A stretch of DNA of 64,000 bases, from positions 1-64,000 of the forward strand of contig CBIHOV010000020.1 of assembly GCA_966211765.1 (NCBI GenBank), in the 5' to 3' direction. This document shows, piece by piece, positions 9,247-20,200 of the stretch. Within the stretch, counting starts at the first letter, position 1. Every line of letters starts with the position of its first letter. The position numbers were made by a program, and so were the translations under genes. Origin of the DNA: Paraflavitalea sp966211765. Its GTDB lineage: Bacteria > Bacteroidota > Bacteroidia > Chitinophagales > Chitinophagaceae. Below the pieces are notes generated by a model. That model saw nothing but the letters and a program-made list of their open reading frames with translations. It had not been told where the DNA came from and ran no database searches.

Positions 9247-9663
9247 GTGACTGTTGAGTTTTAGTTTTGAACTGTTTAAAAGTAGGGAATTTTTATACTT
9301 TTAAAAAAAAATTAACAAATATTAATTGCCTCCCAATAAAAACGCATTCTATTTATTCATGCCTTTGCTTCCCCCTATTCTTATTTTCAGCCAATCCAAT
9401 CTTCTCCATGCAAAAAACCGCAAACACAAATGATCGTGAAGCTGGTTTACCAACATAACAGTAACCGATAGACAAATCAACCTGTTGAAAAGCTGCAATA
9501 AAATGTAAATACTCCGGGAAGCACTCATCACCAGCTCATTAATTGGTGAGCACTACATGCTGCAAAAAAGAATCAATCAGTTATAAATAAGAAGATTGCA
9601 CCTATCCCTATAAAAAAAAACGCCCCTGTATGACAGGGGCGCTCTATAATAGATAGAACCTTA
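9247..9663. other. Intergenic region between Sus locus 2 and susC1
   Basis: 417 bp, AT-rich, with no convincing gene. It holds the susC1 promoter area (TACTTTTA read on minus at 9277-9284 and an A/T-rich tract at 9299-9325) and, at the far end, the terminator of locus 2. A short open frame at 9349-9531 has no credible protein features. Confidence 0.6.
9612..9641 (-). terminator. Terminator of Sus locus 2
   Basis: Perfect 8-bp GC-rich stem (9621-9628 with 9634-9641), 5-nt loop, and on the minus strand a run of nine T residues (A run 9612-9620). It lies just past the stop codon of the surface lipoprotein gene. Confidence 0.9.
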
Positions 9664-10677
9664 TTAGCGGGGGCGGACATACTTCCATTCTTCATTTATA
9701 ACAGAACGGATATTATTCGGCGGAGGAGGATTGAGATTCGCAAACTGCTTCATAAGGTAGATGATCTTTACCGTTTTAGATGCTTCATCATAAGCATTGA
9801 CTCCGGTAGGGTCCAGTTCGGCTGAACGTTTGTTGCCCCCCGACATTTGCCCATAGTAATTGGTAACACTGGCTATCTTATCAGTAGCAGGATCAAAGGT
9901 TACTATAAGACCAAAACTTCCATACAATGACCAGTTCTGCGCTCCGATATCCCAGATGGGTACACAAGGTACGCCCTGATAGGTTTCACTGACTACCACA
10001 CATTGGGTAGCACTCACCGTTTGCAGACTATATTCAACATCAACGCCATAACCACCGGGATCGTCATAAATACCAGTAAGGTTGGGATTTACCAGGTCTG
10101 TCATAGTTCCGGAAACTACATAGATACCATCCCATTTGTTTTTGATACTAATGAGCACCAGCACATCCTTTTTACCATCGGTAACCGGTTTACCACCTGC
10201 GTCATTGATAGTAAAGCCCAATGCATATTTCTTAGACAGGTTCCATTTTGCACCATTGAGCTTTATAGTGAATTCTTTTGCAAACTCACCAGCACCCAGG
10301 CTCATCTGGTAAATGCCACTTGCAAAAGGATTGCCTGGATCCAGGGTATACAAGCTATCGGGCAGTTTCTCATAATCAGTGCTATTGGTTGCATTGTAAT
10401 TGGTAATCAATGTTTGATTGGGCGTCAATTTCACCGTCAATGGCGTATTCAACTCAGCTCCGGAATTAGCGTCTTTACGAAGACTGAATAATTCGACGGT
10501 CCTTATTTCAGTAAAAGGTTCAAAGAAGATCGCGTTTTGAGGTGACTCTAATAATTTAACAAACGTGCTTCCTTGAGTGGTAGTATCATCTACATCATCC
10601 TTGATACAGGCAGTGAACAACAGCGCCATCCCTGCCACCAGGATTATTTTATTGATTATGTTGAATTTCATATACAT
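9664..10677 (-). CDS. DUF1735-type surface lipoprotein of Sus locus 2
   Basis: 337 residues. The lipoprotein signal ends FTAC with Cys near residue 24. Residues about 40-165 (FVKLLESPQNAIFFEPFTEIRT, in pieces, to the VLVLISIKNKWDGIY junction) resemble the BT_3987-like/DUF1735 N-terminal domain found in surface glycan-binding lipoproteins. The C-terminal half is a beta-rich domain starting YVVSGTMTDL. It is probably a SusE/F-like surface binding protein that helps its SusC/D pair. It is 27 bp after susD2 and is the last gene before the terminator. Loci 1 and 3 have no such gene. Confidence 0.8.
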   Translation of the reverse strand: MYMKFNIINKIILVAGMALLFTACIKDDVDDTTTQGSTFVKLLESPQNAIFFEPFTEIRTVELFSLRKDANSGAELNTPLTVKLTPNQTLITNYNATNSTDYEKLPDSLYTLDPGNPFASGIYQMSLGAGEFAKEFTIKLNGAKWNLSKKYALGFTINDAGGKPVTDGKKDVLVLISIKNKWDGIYVVSGTMTDLVNPNLTGIYDDPGGYGVDVEYSLQTVSATQCVVVSETYQGVPCVPIWDIGAQNWSLYGSFGLIVTFDPATDKIASVTNYYGQMSGGNKRSAELDPTGVNAYDEASKTVKIIYLMKQFANLNPPPPNNIRSVINEEWKYVRPR

Positions 10678-10704
10678 TCAGTTTTATTGGTGTTAAGGTC
10701 AGGG

Positions 10705-12156
10705 TTATTGATCCCACCATACTTTAGCATCCTGCGTATCGCCGCCGGGCATTGCCGCTGCCGCTGCTTTTACAACAGTATTGTTGGTTCCGTATTCATG
10801 TGTGCCATACGTAAAACGGCGGGGAATTTGTTTGGAAGAATTGGTAGCATCAGGAGCCGGCGTCAATACAGGGAAGCCTGTCCTCCTCCATTCACTCCAA
10901 CCTTGCAAACCATTGGGGTAAGTAGCTATCCAACGTTGGGTAGCAATAGGCTTCAGGTTAGCCCCTGTTCCCACGGGAGCCGTCAATGAAACACTGGATT
11001 GATTAAAATAGGAAGCATCAGGCTCAGCCAATCCCCATTGAACGAAGGAAGCCTTGATACCAGCCTGGTACAATGTCAGTGCACTTTCGGGCGTCCATCC
11101 CCGATCAGCAGCTTCGGCCCTTGCCAGCAATACCTCTGAAGCACCTAAGATCACCAGCGAACTCGTTTGCTGGCGGTAGTCGCCACGCAGTATGCGGGCC
11201 CATCCTGCATTCGCACTGGTAAAAGCTTCTGCTTTGGTTCTTTCCAATCCATAAGGAACACCAATATTGGATGGCTTGTTCCAATCGGAAACAGATTGAT
11301 TCTGAGACTCTGTTTTACCACCAAATACACTCTGACGATTGTCTCCCAGTGCACCCATCATATCTGTCATCGTTTTGCTTTCTGCCACATCTTTACGTCC
11401 ATCATAAGCACTATACCATGGGCTTTTAAAGGCATCACCGGGATATTTTACAACCAGGTTGTCCGCATTGGTGCTAATGATACCACCTGCACCAGCCAGG
11501 GCAGCTTTGAATTGGGTGGCAGCATAATCATTGGCGCCAGGGAATTTCTTCGACAGGCGCAATGCCATGATCATCCTTACTGAATTGGCAAACTTTTTCC
11601 ATTTGGCAACATCGCCATTAGCAATTACATCACCTGTGATCACTGATATATTATCGAACGCACCTACTGCCTCTGCCAACTCCTTCAGGAGACCTTCATA
11701 GATACTCTTTTGGGAATCATAGGCCGGGTTGGGTGCCCCTTTCAACGCCTGGCTATAAGGCACATCGCCCCAACGGTCAGTAATGGTCCAGATAGCATAC
11801 GCTTTTAAGATGCGCGCCAATTGTTTTTGGTTATTCGAAGCTTCTTTAAGTGTGATAAGGTTCTCACAATCCATCAGTCCACCAGCGTACTCATCCCTGA
11901 AATCAATCTGGGGTACGCTGTATAGCGAAGCATCCGTGTATTGCGTCTCAGAAAAGAACTGGCAATACAAGCCGCCTCTACCTATGGTTGCCAACCCACC
12001 AAAACCAGCAGTAACATTTGTCATCAAAGCGCCTGGGATGGGCGTTCCGGTTGTACCGGGGTTCACATTGGTATCTCCAAAATCCTTTATCTTATTGCAG
12101 GCTGTTCCTACCACCAGCGGTAACAACAGGACCGGGATATATTTCTTAATATTCAT
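10705..12156 (-). CDS. SusD/RagB-family outer-membrane lipoprotein (locus 2)
   Basis: 483 residues, with a lipoprotein signal ending VGTAC (Cys 20). The N-terminal DFGDTNVNPGTTGTP and the later features GDVPYSQALKGAPNP, LARAEAADRGW and GWSEWRRTGFPVLTPAP are typical of SusD-like_2 proteins. It is a surface ligand-binding lid for the SusC2 barrel, whose gene ends 27 bp upstream. It is closer in sequence feel to the locus 3 SusD (shared GDIPYS, EWRRTGYPVLTPAP, IPRR) than to locus 1, which suggests duplication within the region. Confidence 0.94.
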   Translation of the reverse strand: MNIKKYIPVLLLPLVVGTACNKIKDFGDTNVNPGTTGTPIPGALMTNVTAGFGGLATIGRGGLYCQFFSETQYTDASLYSVPQIDFRDEYAGGLMDCENLITLKEASNNQKQLARILKAYAIWTITDRWGDVPYSQALKGAPNPAYDSQKSIYEGLLKELAEAVGAFDNISVITGDVIANGDVAKWKKFANSVRMIMALRLSKKFPGANDYAATQFKAALAGAGGIISTNADNLVVKYPGDAFKSPWYSAYDGRKDVAESKTMTDMMGALGDNRQSVFGGKTESQNQSVSDWNKPSNIGVPYGLERTKAEAFTSANAGWARILRGDYRQQTSSLVILGASEVLLARAEAADRGWTPESALTLYQAGIKASFVQWGLAEPDASYFNQSSVSLTAPVGTGANLKPIATQRWIATYPNGLQGWSEWRRTGFPVLTPAPDATNSSKQIPRRFTYGTHEYGTNNTVVKAAAAAMPGGDTQDAKVWWDQ

Positions 12157-12183
12157 GATTCAATGCTTTTGAGGATAATCAAA

Positions 12184-15100
12184 TTAAAAACTTACACGAA
12201 GGTTAAAACCAAGGCCGCGTGTTCCGGGCAGGTTTCCTGCTTCACCACTCAGACTACTGATCTCAGAAGGATCAAAGTCCTTTGTTTTGGCATAGATCAA
12301 TACAGGGTTCCTGGCTACCAGGGAGAAATTAGCCCTGCTTATCCATTTGTCAAGCCCCAGTTTTTTTAATGGAACATTGTATCCTACAGATATTTCGCGC
12401 ACTTTCACAAACGTGAGGTCATACACGAACTCATCAAAAGTCCTGTTATTATACAGGTTATGATAGTACTCCTGTGCTTCCACATAATGGTCTACTGGTT
12501 TACCATCCTTATCTACACCAAAAATGTGCATACCACCACCATCGGCTACTGCATCACGGATCGGGTTTCCTTTATCATTCACAGCAGCAGTACGGGCCGT
12601 AAGGCCGGAATAAGAACCCCACATGTCAGACAGGGAGAAGAATCTACCACCTTTCTGGAAGTCAATATTTACATTAACAGTGAAGTTCTTGTACACTTCA
12701 AAGCTATTCTGGATACCACCTGTAAAATCAGGTTGAACAGCACCATAGAATACTTCAGCATCCCGTACATAAAAACCATCGTCGTCAAGAACAGGCTGAC
12801 CGTTGATACGTTTGATACCATTACCAAAGATCTGACCCCATTCTTTTCCTTCTTCATGTACCATGATGGGACCAGTTGAACCCCATAGACCTTCAACGGT
12901 GATCCTTTTAATATCGTCTGAAATCTTTACGACCTTATTTTCCAGCAAGCGACCCCAGGTAGCATTGATTTCCCATTTGAAGTTAGGGATCCATACAGGG
13001 CGGGCATTGAACTGGATGTCAATACCTTTTTTAGTGATTTCACCGGTATTGATCAGCTTGGAAGTAAAACCGCTGGCGCCGTTGATAGGTACGGCACGGG
13101 GAATATCTTTTTCTGTACCATCCCAATAGGTAGCAGAGAAACCAATGCGGTTGTTCAGGAATTTCAGTTCGATACCGATTTCTTTCTGGGCTTTTACAGC
13201 ACCATGAATAGCGGAATCCACCAATTGATCAGGTGTACTCATCAGGAAGTTGCTTCCCCAGGGATTGGCGCCCACACCATATTCAAAACCAGGATAACGA
13301 TAAGCACCGAAAGTGGTAGAAGTAGTACCCAGGGCTTGCGGGATCTCACCCCAGGAAGCCCTTATTTTACCAAAGCTTAATCCAGGGATCTTGATCAGGT
13401 CGCCAAATACAAATGACACACCGAAAGACTTAGACAACACATCATTATTGTCGGGTGGCAAAGTAGAATACCAGTCATTGCGCAAAGTAAAGTCTGCAAA
13501 CAACAGGTTGCGCCAGCCTGCGTCACCTTTCAACAGCACGGCCCTGTATTTTTCCTCTGTTCTTCCGTTGCCAATAACTGCCTTGCCTTTTGAATTGTTA
13601 ACATTAAAGAGGTTGGGAACATTTAATCCATCAACCGTATTGGCTGAATTGCTTTTAGACAACCAACTGAAAAAGTCGGTACCGGCATTGATACCAAACT
13701 GGAAATCATTGATCTTTTTGCTATACGTAGCCATTATCTCCAGGTTCTGCCTGTTGGAATAGCTTTCACTGGTACCATAAAAACCTTTACACTCTCCGCA
13801 GTTACCGGTGGTTTGTGTACCACTCGTAAGCAGATCGGAACTGTATTTAGATTCAGACCAGGTAGTATTTTGTTGTTTCCGGTAAGTACCCCTTATGCGT
13901 AGGTCATTATTGATCTTGTAAGTCAGTGAGACATCGCCATACAACCGGTCGAGCCCATCTACATTTTTAACAAGGTCGGCCCAGGTGAAGAAATTATACC
14001 AGTAATTACCGGCATAAAAGGCTGCAGGATCATCGGCTTTATAGGCAGTAGGGTCATTGTGGTTCCAGCTGGCATAAATGCCTTCGGGGGTTCTCAACCC
14101 TCTTAGTTCTTTCATGATGCCCATATCGAGATCACGGTGAAACCACTGGTTGAAGGAACCCGTAGACTGGTTGGAATACCCATCATCAAAATCACCCTGG
14201 CGACGCTGTGTAATGTAATTCACATTGGCGCTTAGGGTAAAATGCTGGTTCAGGTCTACACTCGTATTCACGTTGAGCGTATGTTTCTTAAGATATGAAC
14301 TGGGCAAAATACCTTTAATATCTACATTACCATAAGAAACGCGCAGGTTCATAATATCTGTAGCTTTTGAGAAGCTGATGGAGTTATTATAAATAGCTCC
14401 TGTTTGAAAATAATCTTTGGCGTTATCCGGTTGCGGATTCAGTTTAGCCGTTTTATAAGAATAGGGAGTACCCTCATACCAGGCATACCAGGGAATATAC
14501 TCCTGCCCTACCATGCGTGGGCCCCAGCTGGCATCATCAGAATAGTTGTGGTAATATTTACCATCCAACGCTTTCCATGCTTCCGGCTGGCCCGTTTTCC
14601 AAACATATTGTGTCAGATCGGCATTACCACCACCTGCATAGGTATTCTGGTAATTGGGCACCACATACACCTTTTCAAATTGTGCTCCCGTATTTACGTC
14701 AACGCCAATTCCTTTCGCATTCTTCTTTGCCTTTTTCAGGGAGATAACGATGGCGCCATTGGCACCCTGCGAACCAAACTGAGCTGATGCAGCGGGACCT
14801 TGTAATACCGTAACATCCTCAATATCATCAATGTTGATGTCGTTGGCGCTGGGTAAGATAGTTCCATCCACTACATAAATGATACCCTCATCGCCACCCA
14901 GGCCCGAGGTACCGCGTAAACGGATACTACCTACGTTGCCCAACTTGGCGGTAGACTGACCACGAAACTGGAGGCCGGATACTTTACCGGCCAGGGCACC
15001 ATTGAGGTTCGTTTGACGAATAACGTTCAACTGCTCATTACTAACAACTTGCGCGTTGTAGGAAGTAGAACGTTGTGTTTTTTTCGTGTTGTAGGCACCA

Positions 15101-15417
15101 GTAACAACCACCTCAGCCAGTGCGTTGTTATTCTTTGCCAAAGTAATGGTAACTACATTACTGGCTCCAACTGTAACTTCTTTGGTAGTAAGGCTTTGTG
15201 CAGAAACTACTAAAATGTCGCCTTGCTTAACTTTTGCGGAAAATGAACCACTGGCATCGGAGACGAAGGCAATCTTAGTGCCCTTGATGACAACAGTAGC
15301 GAATGGAATGGGATCACCTAACTCATCGGTAATCTTACCGGTGACAGTTTTGGTTTGCGCATATGCCAATACTGTATACAGTACCAGCACTGCGAGCAGT
15401 GTTAGAAATTTTCTCAT
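12184..15417 (-). CDS. SusC/RagA-family TonB-linked outer-membrane protein (locus 2)
   Basis: 1077 residues. Signal peptide (about 1-20, ending AYAQ), carboxypeptidase-like domain (about 22-100), plug (about 115-235, with VLQGPAASAQFGSQGANGAI) and a large TonB-dependent barrel ending in the canonical terminal Phe (LRVSF). It contains a CGEC Cys pair in a loop (around residue 540), unusual for a surface barrel and possibly a disulfide. It shares the hairpin-bearing 5' coding start with the other two susC genes. A promoter with TTTG and TATATTTA boxes precedes it. Confidence 0.96.
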   Translation of the reverse strand: MRKFLTLLAVLVLYTVLAYAQTKTVTGKITDELGDPIPFATVVIKGTKIAFVSDASGSFSAKVKQGDILVVSAQSLTTKEVTVGASNVVTITLAKNNNALAEVVVTGAYNTKKTQRSTSYNAQVVSNEQLNVIRQTNLNGALAGKVSGLQFRGQSTAKLGNVGSIRLRGTSGLGGDEGIIYVVDGTILPSANDINIDDIEDVTVLQGPAASAQFGSQGANGAIVISLKKAKKNAKGIGVDVNTGAQFEKVYVVPNYQNTYAGGGNADLTQYVWKTGQPEAWKALDGKYYHNYSDDASWGPRMVGQEYIPWYAWYEGTPYSYKTAKLNPQPDNAKDYFQTGAIYNNSISFSKATDIMNLRVSYGNVDIKGILPSSYLKKHTLNVNTSVDLNQHFTLSANVNYITQRRQGDFDDGYSNQSTGSFNQWFHRDLDMGIMKELRGLRTPEGIYASWNHNDPTAYKADDPAAFYAGNYWYNFFTWADLVKNVDGLDRLYGDVSLTYKINNDLRIRGTYRKQQNTTWSESKYSSDLLTSGTQTTGNCGECKGFYGTSESYSNRQNLEIMATYSKKINDFQFGINAGTDFFSWLSKSNSANTVDGLNVPNLFNVNNSKGKAVIGNGRTEEKYRAVLLKGDAGWRNLLFADFTLRNDWYSTLPPDNNDVLSKSFGVSFVFGDLIKIPGLSFGKIRASWGEIPQALGTTSTTFGAYRYPGFEYGVGANPWGSNFLMSTPDQLVDSAIHGAVKAQKEIGIELKFLNNRIGFSATYWDGTEKDIPRAVPINGASGFTSKLINTGEITKKGIDIQFNARPVWIPNFKWEINATWGRLLENKVVKISDDIKRITVEGLWGSTGPIMVHEEGKEWGQIFGNGIKRINGQPVLDDDGFYVRDAEVFYGAVQPDFTGGIQNSFEVYKNFTVNVNIDFQKGGRFFSLSDMWGSYSGLTARTAAVNDKGNPIRDAVADGGGMHIFGVDKDGKPVDHYVEAQEYYHNLYNNRTFDEFVYDLTFVKVREISVGYNVPLKKLGLDKWISRANFSLVARNPVLIYAKTKDFDPSEISSLSGEAGNLPGTRGLGFNLRVSF
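15388..15401 (-). promoter_or_regulatory. Conserved hairpin in the susC2 coding start
   Basis: CACTG (15388-15392) pairs with CAGTG (15397-15401) around a 4-nt loop at +17 to +30 of the coding sequence, exactly as in susC1. Confidence 0.45.
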
Positions 15418-15449
15418 GTGACTGTAATTTTTAAAAAAGTGAACCGACG

Positions 15450-15479
15450 TAAATATAGGAACTTTCGAATAACCTCAAA
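15450..15479 (-). promoter_or_regulatory. Probable Bacteroidota-type promoter of Sus locus 2
   Basis: Read on the minus strand: a -33 TTTG (15476-15479), 18 bp, then a -7 TATATTTA (15450-15457). The -7 box differs from TAnnTTTG only in the last base. It lies 33 bp upstream of the susC2 start codon. Confidence 0.55.
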
Positions 15480-15701
15480 AAAATGTTAAAATAGGATAGG
15501 AGTACGTATAGGTAGACAAACGGAAAAAATAAAAGGCTGCAATGCTTTTCATGAAAAGTTTACTGGAAAGGGCCGTCAGCCGTAAAACGCCTATGAACGT
15601 CAATATTTTATCGATCAGTTGCCGTCTGCGCCGTACAGATATATTTTAACCATTTCGGATGAACATGGCTGCGAAAGGAGGGGCCCGGACTTATTTACAT
15701 T

Positions 15702-15737
15702 AAAAAAAGCCGGCTGTAGAGAACTACACCGGCTGTT
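15702..15737 (-). terminator. Terminator of Sus locus 3
   Basis: The stem AGCCGG-(bulged C)-TGTAG (15708-15719) pairs with CTACACCGGCT (15724-15734), followed on minus by seven T residues (A run 15702-15708). It lies just past the susD3 stop. Confidence 0.85.
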
Positions 15738-15761
15738 TACAGTCACAAGAAAAATAAAGAG

Positions 15762-17246
15762 TTAGGGATGTTCTACCCATGTCTTGGTAGTCAGTTCGTC
15801 GGCGCCCTGACGGTCAAGCACTATATTGTAGTTTTCTCCATTAAGGTCCCTTTCAGTAGTAGGGTAAGCCTGTCTGCGGGGAATTTGTCCACCGGAAACA
15901 GGTGCAGCACCCGGTGCAGGGGTCAACACAGGATAACCTGTTCTTCTCCACTCTGCCCATGATTCATAACCATTACCAAGGTAGCTGGCTATCCACTTTT
16001 GGGTTTGGATCAATTCCACCGATTTTGTGGGGTCATATACTACAGCAGGCTGTACAACATAAGTTGCATACCCGGCTGCGCCAAATTGATCCAGGGAAGC
16101 TTTGATACCCGCCAGGTAGTAGGTAGCAGCAACTGCTTCACCGCCAGGTATCCAACCCAGGTGCGCCGCTTCAGCCTGCGCAAATTGCAATTGAGCAAAG
16201 GTGGTAACAGCTGCTTTGGAATTTTGCTGCCTGAACACCTTACCAATGAGGGATATATTACCGGGCTTATCAACCGTTCCGGCTGCATAACCAGAAGGTG
16301 AGGTAAGACCATAAGGCATTCCCACATAAGTTTTCGTAGCCGTTGTATCAGCAAAGATCTCCAGGCGTGGATCACTCAATGCTTTCAGCTTCGTTACCAT
16401 GGTAGCGCTGATTGCATAATCATACCTTTTACCAACGACATAGTTGTTGTACCAGGGATTCTGGTTATTGGCATCGTTGAGGTAATAATAAAAAACGTTG
16501 TGTGCATTATTAGCCAGCACACCAGCAGCGAAGGCAGCAGCAAATTCAGTTTTTCCTGTAGTTGGATCAGCTTTGGACAAACGCAACGCCAGTATCATGC
16601 GGATAGATCCGGCCCATTGCTTCCACCAGTCCATATCTCCGTTCAACAGGATATCACCTGCTGGTCCGGCGCCGGCATCAATACCTGCTACAGCTTCTTT
16701 CAATTCTTTGAAAAGCGCAATGTATACATCCTGTTGCTTGTCGAAAGCCGGTGTAATATCTTCCAGCTTTTTCAGCGCAGCAGAATAAGGGATATCACCC
16801 CAACGATCAGCCATTTGCATAAAGATATGCGCCTTCAGGATCCTGGCAACCGCTATCTGGTTGGCATTAGATCCGCCGGCCACCACATAAGGCTTGGCTT
16901 TGGTTTCAGCATTTGTGTTGAGGTCAATGATCGTTTGCAAATCATTGAGTGCTCCATTGTACAACGCATTGTAGTCGAATATGCGGCTGGAATAACGGGA
17001 AGCCTGGGTGTAAAACACTTCCGAGATCTGCTGTACATACAGCATAGGATCAGGAGCGGTAACAGCACCCGTACCAGCACTCAATCCTGCACGGATCGCG
17101 TTGGTCAATAACAATTTAGTATTGGGATCAGCCGGGTTATTGGGATCTACGTTCAGATCACCAAAATCGCCTGGCTTCTTACAAGATGCCACTACTGCAG
17201 TAATCAGTAGGCAGGCGGTGATATACTTGACAATATTTCTTTTCAT
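15762..17246 (-). CDS. SusD/RagB-family outer-membrane lipoprotein (locus 3)
   Basis: 494 residues, with a lipoprotein signal ending VASC (Cys 22) followed by KKPGDFGDLNVDPNNP. It has the SusD-like_2 features GDIPYSAALKKLE, AQAEAAHLGW, YESWAEWRRTGYPVLTPAPGA and IPRRQAYPTTE. It should sit on the SusC3 barrel as the nutrient-capturing lid. It begins 20 bp after susC3 and is the last gene of its locus. Confidence 0.94.
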   Translation of the reverse strand: MKRNIVKYITACLLITAVVASCKKPGDFGDLNVDPNNPADPNTKLLLTNAIRAGLSAGTGAVTAPDPMLYVQQISEVFYTQASRYSSRIFDYNALYNGALNDLQTIIDLNTNAETKAKPYVVAGGSNANQIAVARILKAHIFMQMADRWGDIPYSAALKKLEDITPAFDKQQDVYIALFKELKEAVAGIDAGAGPAGDILLNGDMDWWKQWAGSIRMILALRLSKADPTTGKTEFAAAFAAGVLANNAHNVFYYYLNDANNQNPWYNNYVVGKRYDYAISATMVTKLKALSDPRLEIFADTTATKTYVGMPYGLTSPSGYAAGTVDKPGNISLIGKVFRQQNSKAAVTTFAQLQFAQAEAAHLGWIPGGEAVAATYYLAGIKASLDQFGAAGYATYVVQPAVVYDPTKSVELIQTQKWIASYLGNGYESWAEWRRTGYPVLTPAPGAAPVSGGQIPRRQAYPTTERDLNGENYNIVLDRQGADELTTKTWVEHP

Positions 17247-17266
17247 AATTCTCTCTTTTAAAATGG

Positions 17267-20200
17267 TTAGAACTGCAGCTTCAGGTTAAATCCAAGTGTG
17301 CGTGTACCTGGCAATTGACCACTGTCGAACCAGGGTGTTTGCAATTGAGAAGGATCAATACCTTTCACTTTACTGTAAATGAGCCATGGGTTCTGCGCAA
17401 TGATAGAGAAAGTGGCATTTTGAATAGCCAGCTTCTGGTACCAGCGCTTGGGCAGGTTGTATCCCAGTTTTACTTCACGCAGTTTTACGAAAGTGGCATC
17501 ATATACCCACTGTTCCCACAGAGAAGAGAGTACAGATTCATAATACTCTTTTGTATCCAGGTAAACATCATTGGCTTTGCCATCTGATTCACGTACGCCA
17601 TCTACGCGTACGCCACCACCAGCAGCCACATCATTACGTTTGGGAATACCTTTATCGTTATTTCCAACAGTGATCTCAGACAACCCGGAACCCGCATTGC
17701 CCATGCTGGTCAAAGACATCAGCTTACCGCCTTTTTGAAAGTCGATGGCAATACCAAGGGTAAAGCCCTTATAAGTAACCTCGTTGTATACACCACCGGT
17801 ATAGTCGGGCAAAATAGAACCCAGCTCTTTGTTTTGCTCAACAATCGGATAACCATCATCATCTACCAGTATCTTACCTGCATCATTCCGTTTGTAACCA
17901 TCACCGATCAAAATACCATAGGACTCACCCACGCGTGCATTCACACTGATGGAAGGAGAACCTACAAATCCAAAAGAAGCGCCCTGACCTGCAGGGTTTA
18001 CCACCAGGTTCTTACTGTCGAGGTACAGCTTCTTCACCTCGTTGCGGTTAACACCTAAGTTGATGTCAATATCCCAGGTCAGGTCTTTAGTCCGGATAGG
18101 AGTACCGCCCAGGTTGATCTCAATACCATGGTTAGCAATATTACCGGCATTTACCAGCGCAGCGCTATAACCAGTAGTACTTGGGATGGTCAGGTTGATG
18201 ATCTGATCTTTGGCCTCGCGGCTATAATAGTTGAAATCAAAACGAATCCTGTTCTTTAAGAACCGGAGCTCCGTACCTATTTCATAAGAAGTAGATAAGG
18301 TGGGCTTCAACACACTATTGGGAATTGAATTCGGTACAGACAAGGTAGGATAGGTATCATAAGGCAATCCTACAGTGTAAGTCTGGTTAATATTATAGGC
18401 ATCAATATCCGATCCTACCTGGGCTATGGAAGCCCTCAGCTTACCAAAGCTCAGGATATCGTTCTGCGGCAATAATTCCGTAAATACAAAGGAAGAAGAT
18501 ACTCCTCCATATAAATAGGAGTTATTGGCCGGAGGCAATGCAGAAGACCAGTCATTGCGGAGGTTCAGGTCCAGGAACAACATATTCTTCCATCCCAGTG
18601 AAGTATAACCATACACACTTCTTACTTCCTTGCGGGTCTCAGTGTTGTTGGTTGTAGGCCTGTTCTTGGAAGCAGCGATATTGTAATAACCTGGAATGGT
18701 AAGACCACCGGCAGTGGCTTCATTCACATAGTTGGCATAATTCGTCCTTTTCTCTACATAACCACCAGCTCTTACAGAAAAGTCGCCAAATTCATTATCA
18801 TATTCCACGCTACCCACAAAGTTCAGTTCACGGGTATTGTTGGTGTAAGTCCTGTAAGCATCTGTATTGAGCGTACCGGATGCTACACGGGAATTATAGT
18901 TCTGGTTGTACACATCAGCCCTTGCCAACAAGGAAGCCCTGAGGTGGGAATTGAATTTATAAGTACCACCGATAGTACCATACACACGCTGACGCTTGTT
19001 GTTGGTCAGGTTTTCATATACTTCCGTATAAGGGTTGTCCCAGTATTTAGGACTTGGGTCACGGGGCCCGTTGATATTCCAGGATGTATAAGAACCATCC
19101 GATTTCTTATACCTTTTCAGTTTATCGATTTCGAGGTTACGCTGAAACCATTGGTTAAATGAACCGGCAGTTTGCGTACCGTATCCCTCTGCTGGTACAT
19201 TGTACAGGTACTCATATACATAGTTGATATTGGTATTCAACGTAAACTGCTTGGTAAGATCAATACTGTTATTGATAGACAGCCAGTTTTTGGTTTGGCG
19301 GCTATTGGGTGTAACGCCTGAGCGGGACAGGTTGGTAAAAGAAACCCGTGTATTGCTATTCTCCGTAGCTTTTGAGAAAGCTACGTTTGTATTGTAAGCC
19401 ACACCTGTATTATAGAAATCACGCACGTTATCAGGTTGAGCTACAAAAGGCTTTTGCTTGAGGTATTCCGGATCTTCAGAATCCCAGGCATACCAGGGTG
19501 CATAGAGCGTACCATCCATGCGGGGCCCCCAGCTTTCATCAGCAAAATAGTCATAGTATTTGGCGCCATCCATAGCTTGTAAAGCCGGATTGTCCGTAGC
19601 CGGATTATACTTGAATGTGTACCAGTCCTGTGAATAGCCACCGCCGTATTCATTCTGGAACTTAGGTAAAGTAGCTACCCTTTCGAAGGTAGTGCTCTGG
19701 TTGAACTCCAGACCAATACCACCATTGCGTTTGCCTTTTTTGGTAGTGATCACAATAACACCTTCTGAACCACGCTGTCCATACAAAGAGGTGGCAGCTG
19801 GTCCTTTCAGTACAGATACAGATTCTACATCGTCCATGTTCACGTCCCTTGCATCCGTAGGAACACCGTTCACTACATACAGCGGGTTGCCCGTACCAAG
19901 TGTATTCACACCACGGATACGAACGGTAGAAGTACCAAACTTGGCACCAGAGCCACCCAGCACCTGTACACCTGCCACCCGGCCGGCCAGCGCCGTATTC
20001 AGGTCTACTTGTTTGGTTTGATTCAGTTTGTCGCCCTGAATTTCCTGCACGGCTACACCAACAGATCGTTTCGATTTGGAAACCCCCATCGCAGTAACCA
20101 CCACTTCCTGCATGGAACCACTGTTTTGCATAGACACATTCACAGCACCTGAAGCTCCTACAACAGCTTCATTGGTTACATATCCAGACGCACTGATCGT

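Larger units (their letters stand above)
15418..15761. other. Intergenic region between Sus loci 3 and 2
   Basis: 344 bp. It contains the susC2 promoter and the terminator of locus 3. A 32-codon open frame on plus (15551-15649) is too weak to call. I see nothing else. Confidence 0.6.

Noticed and set aside
9349..9531. 60-codon open frame upstream of susC1
   Set aside because: Lies in an AT-rich promoter region and has no protein features.
15551..15649. 32-codon open frame between Sus loci 3 and 2
   Set aside because: Short, no start-site signal or homology visible; chance frames of this size are common.
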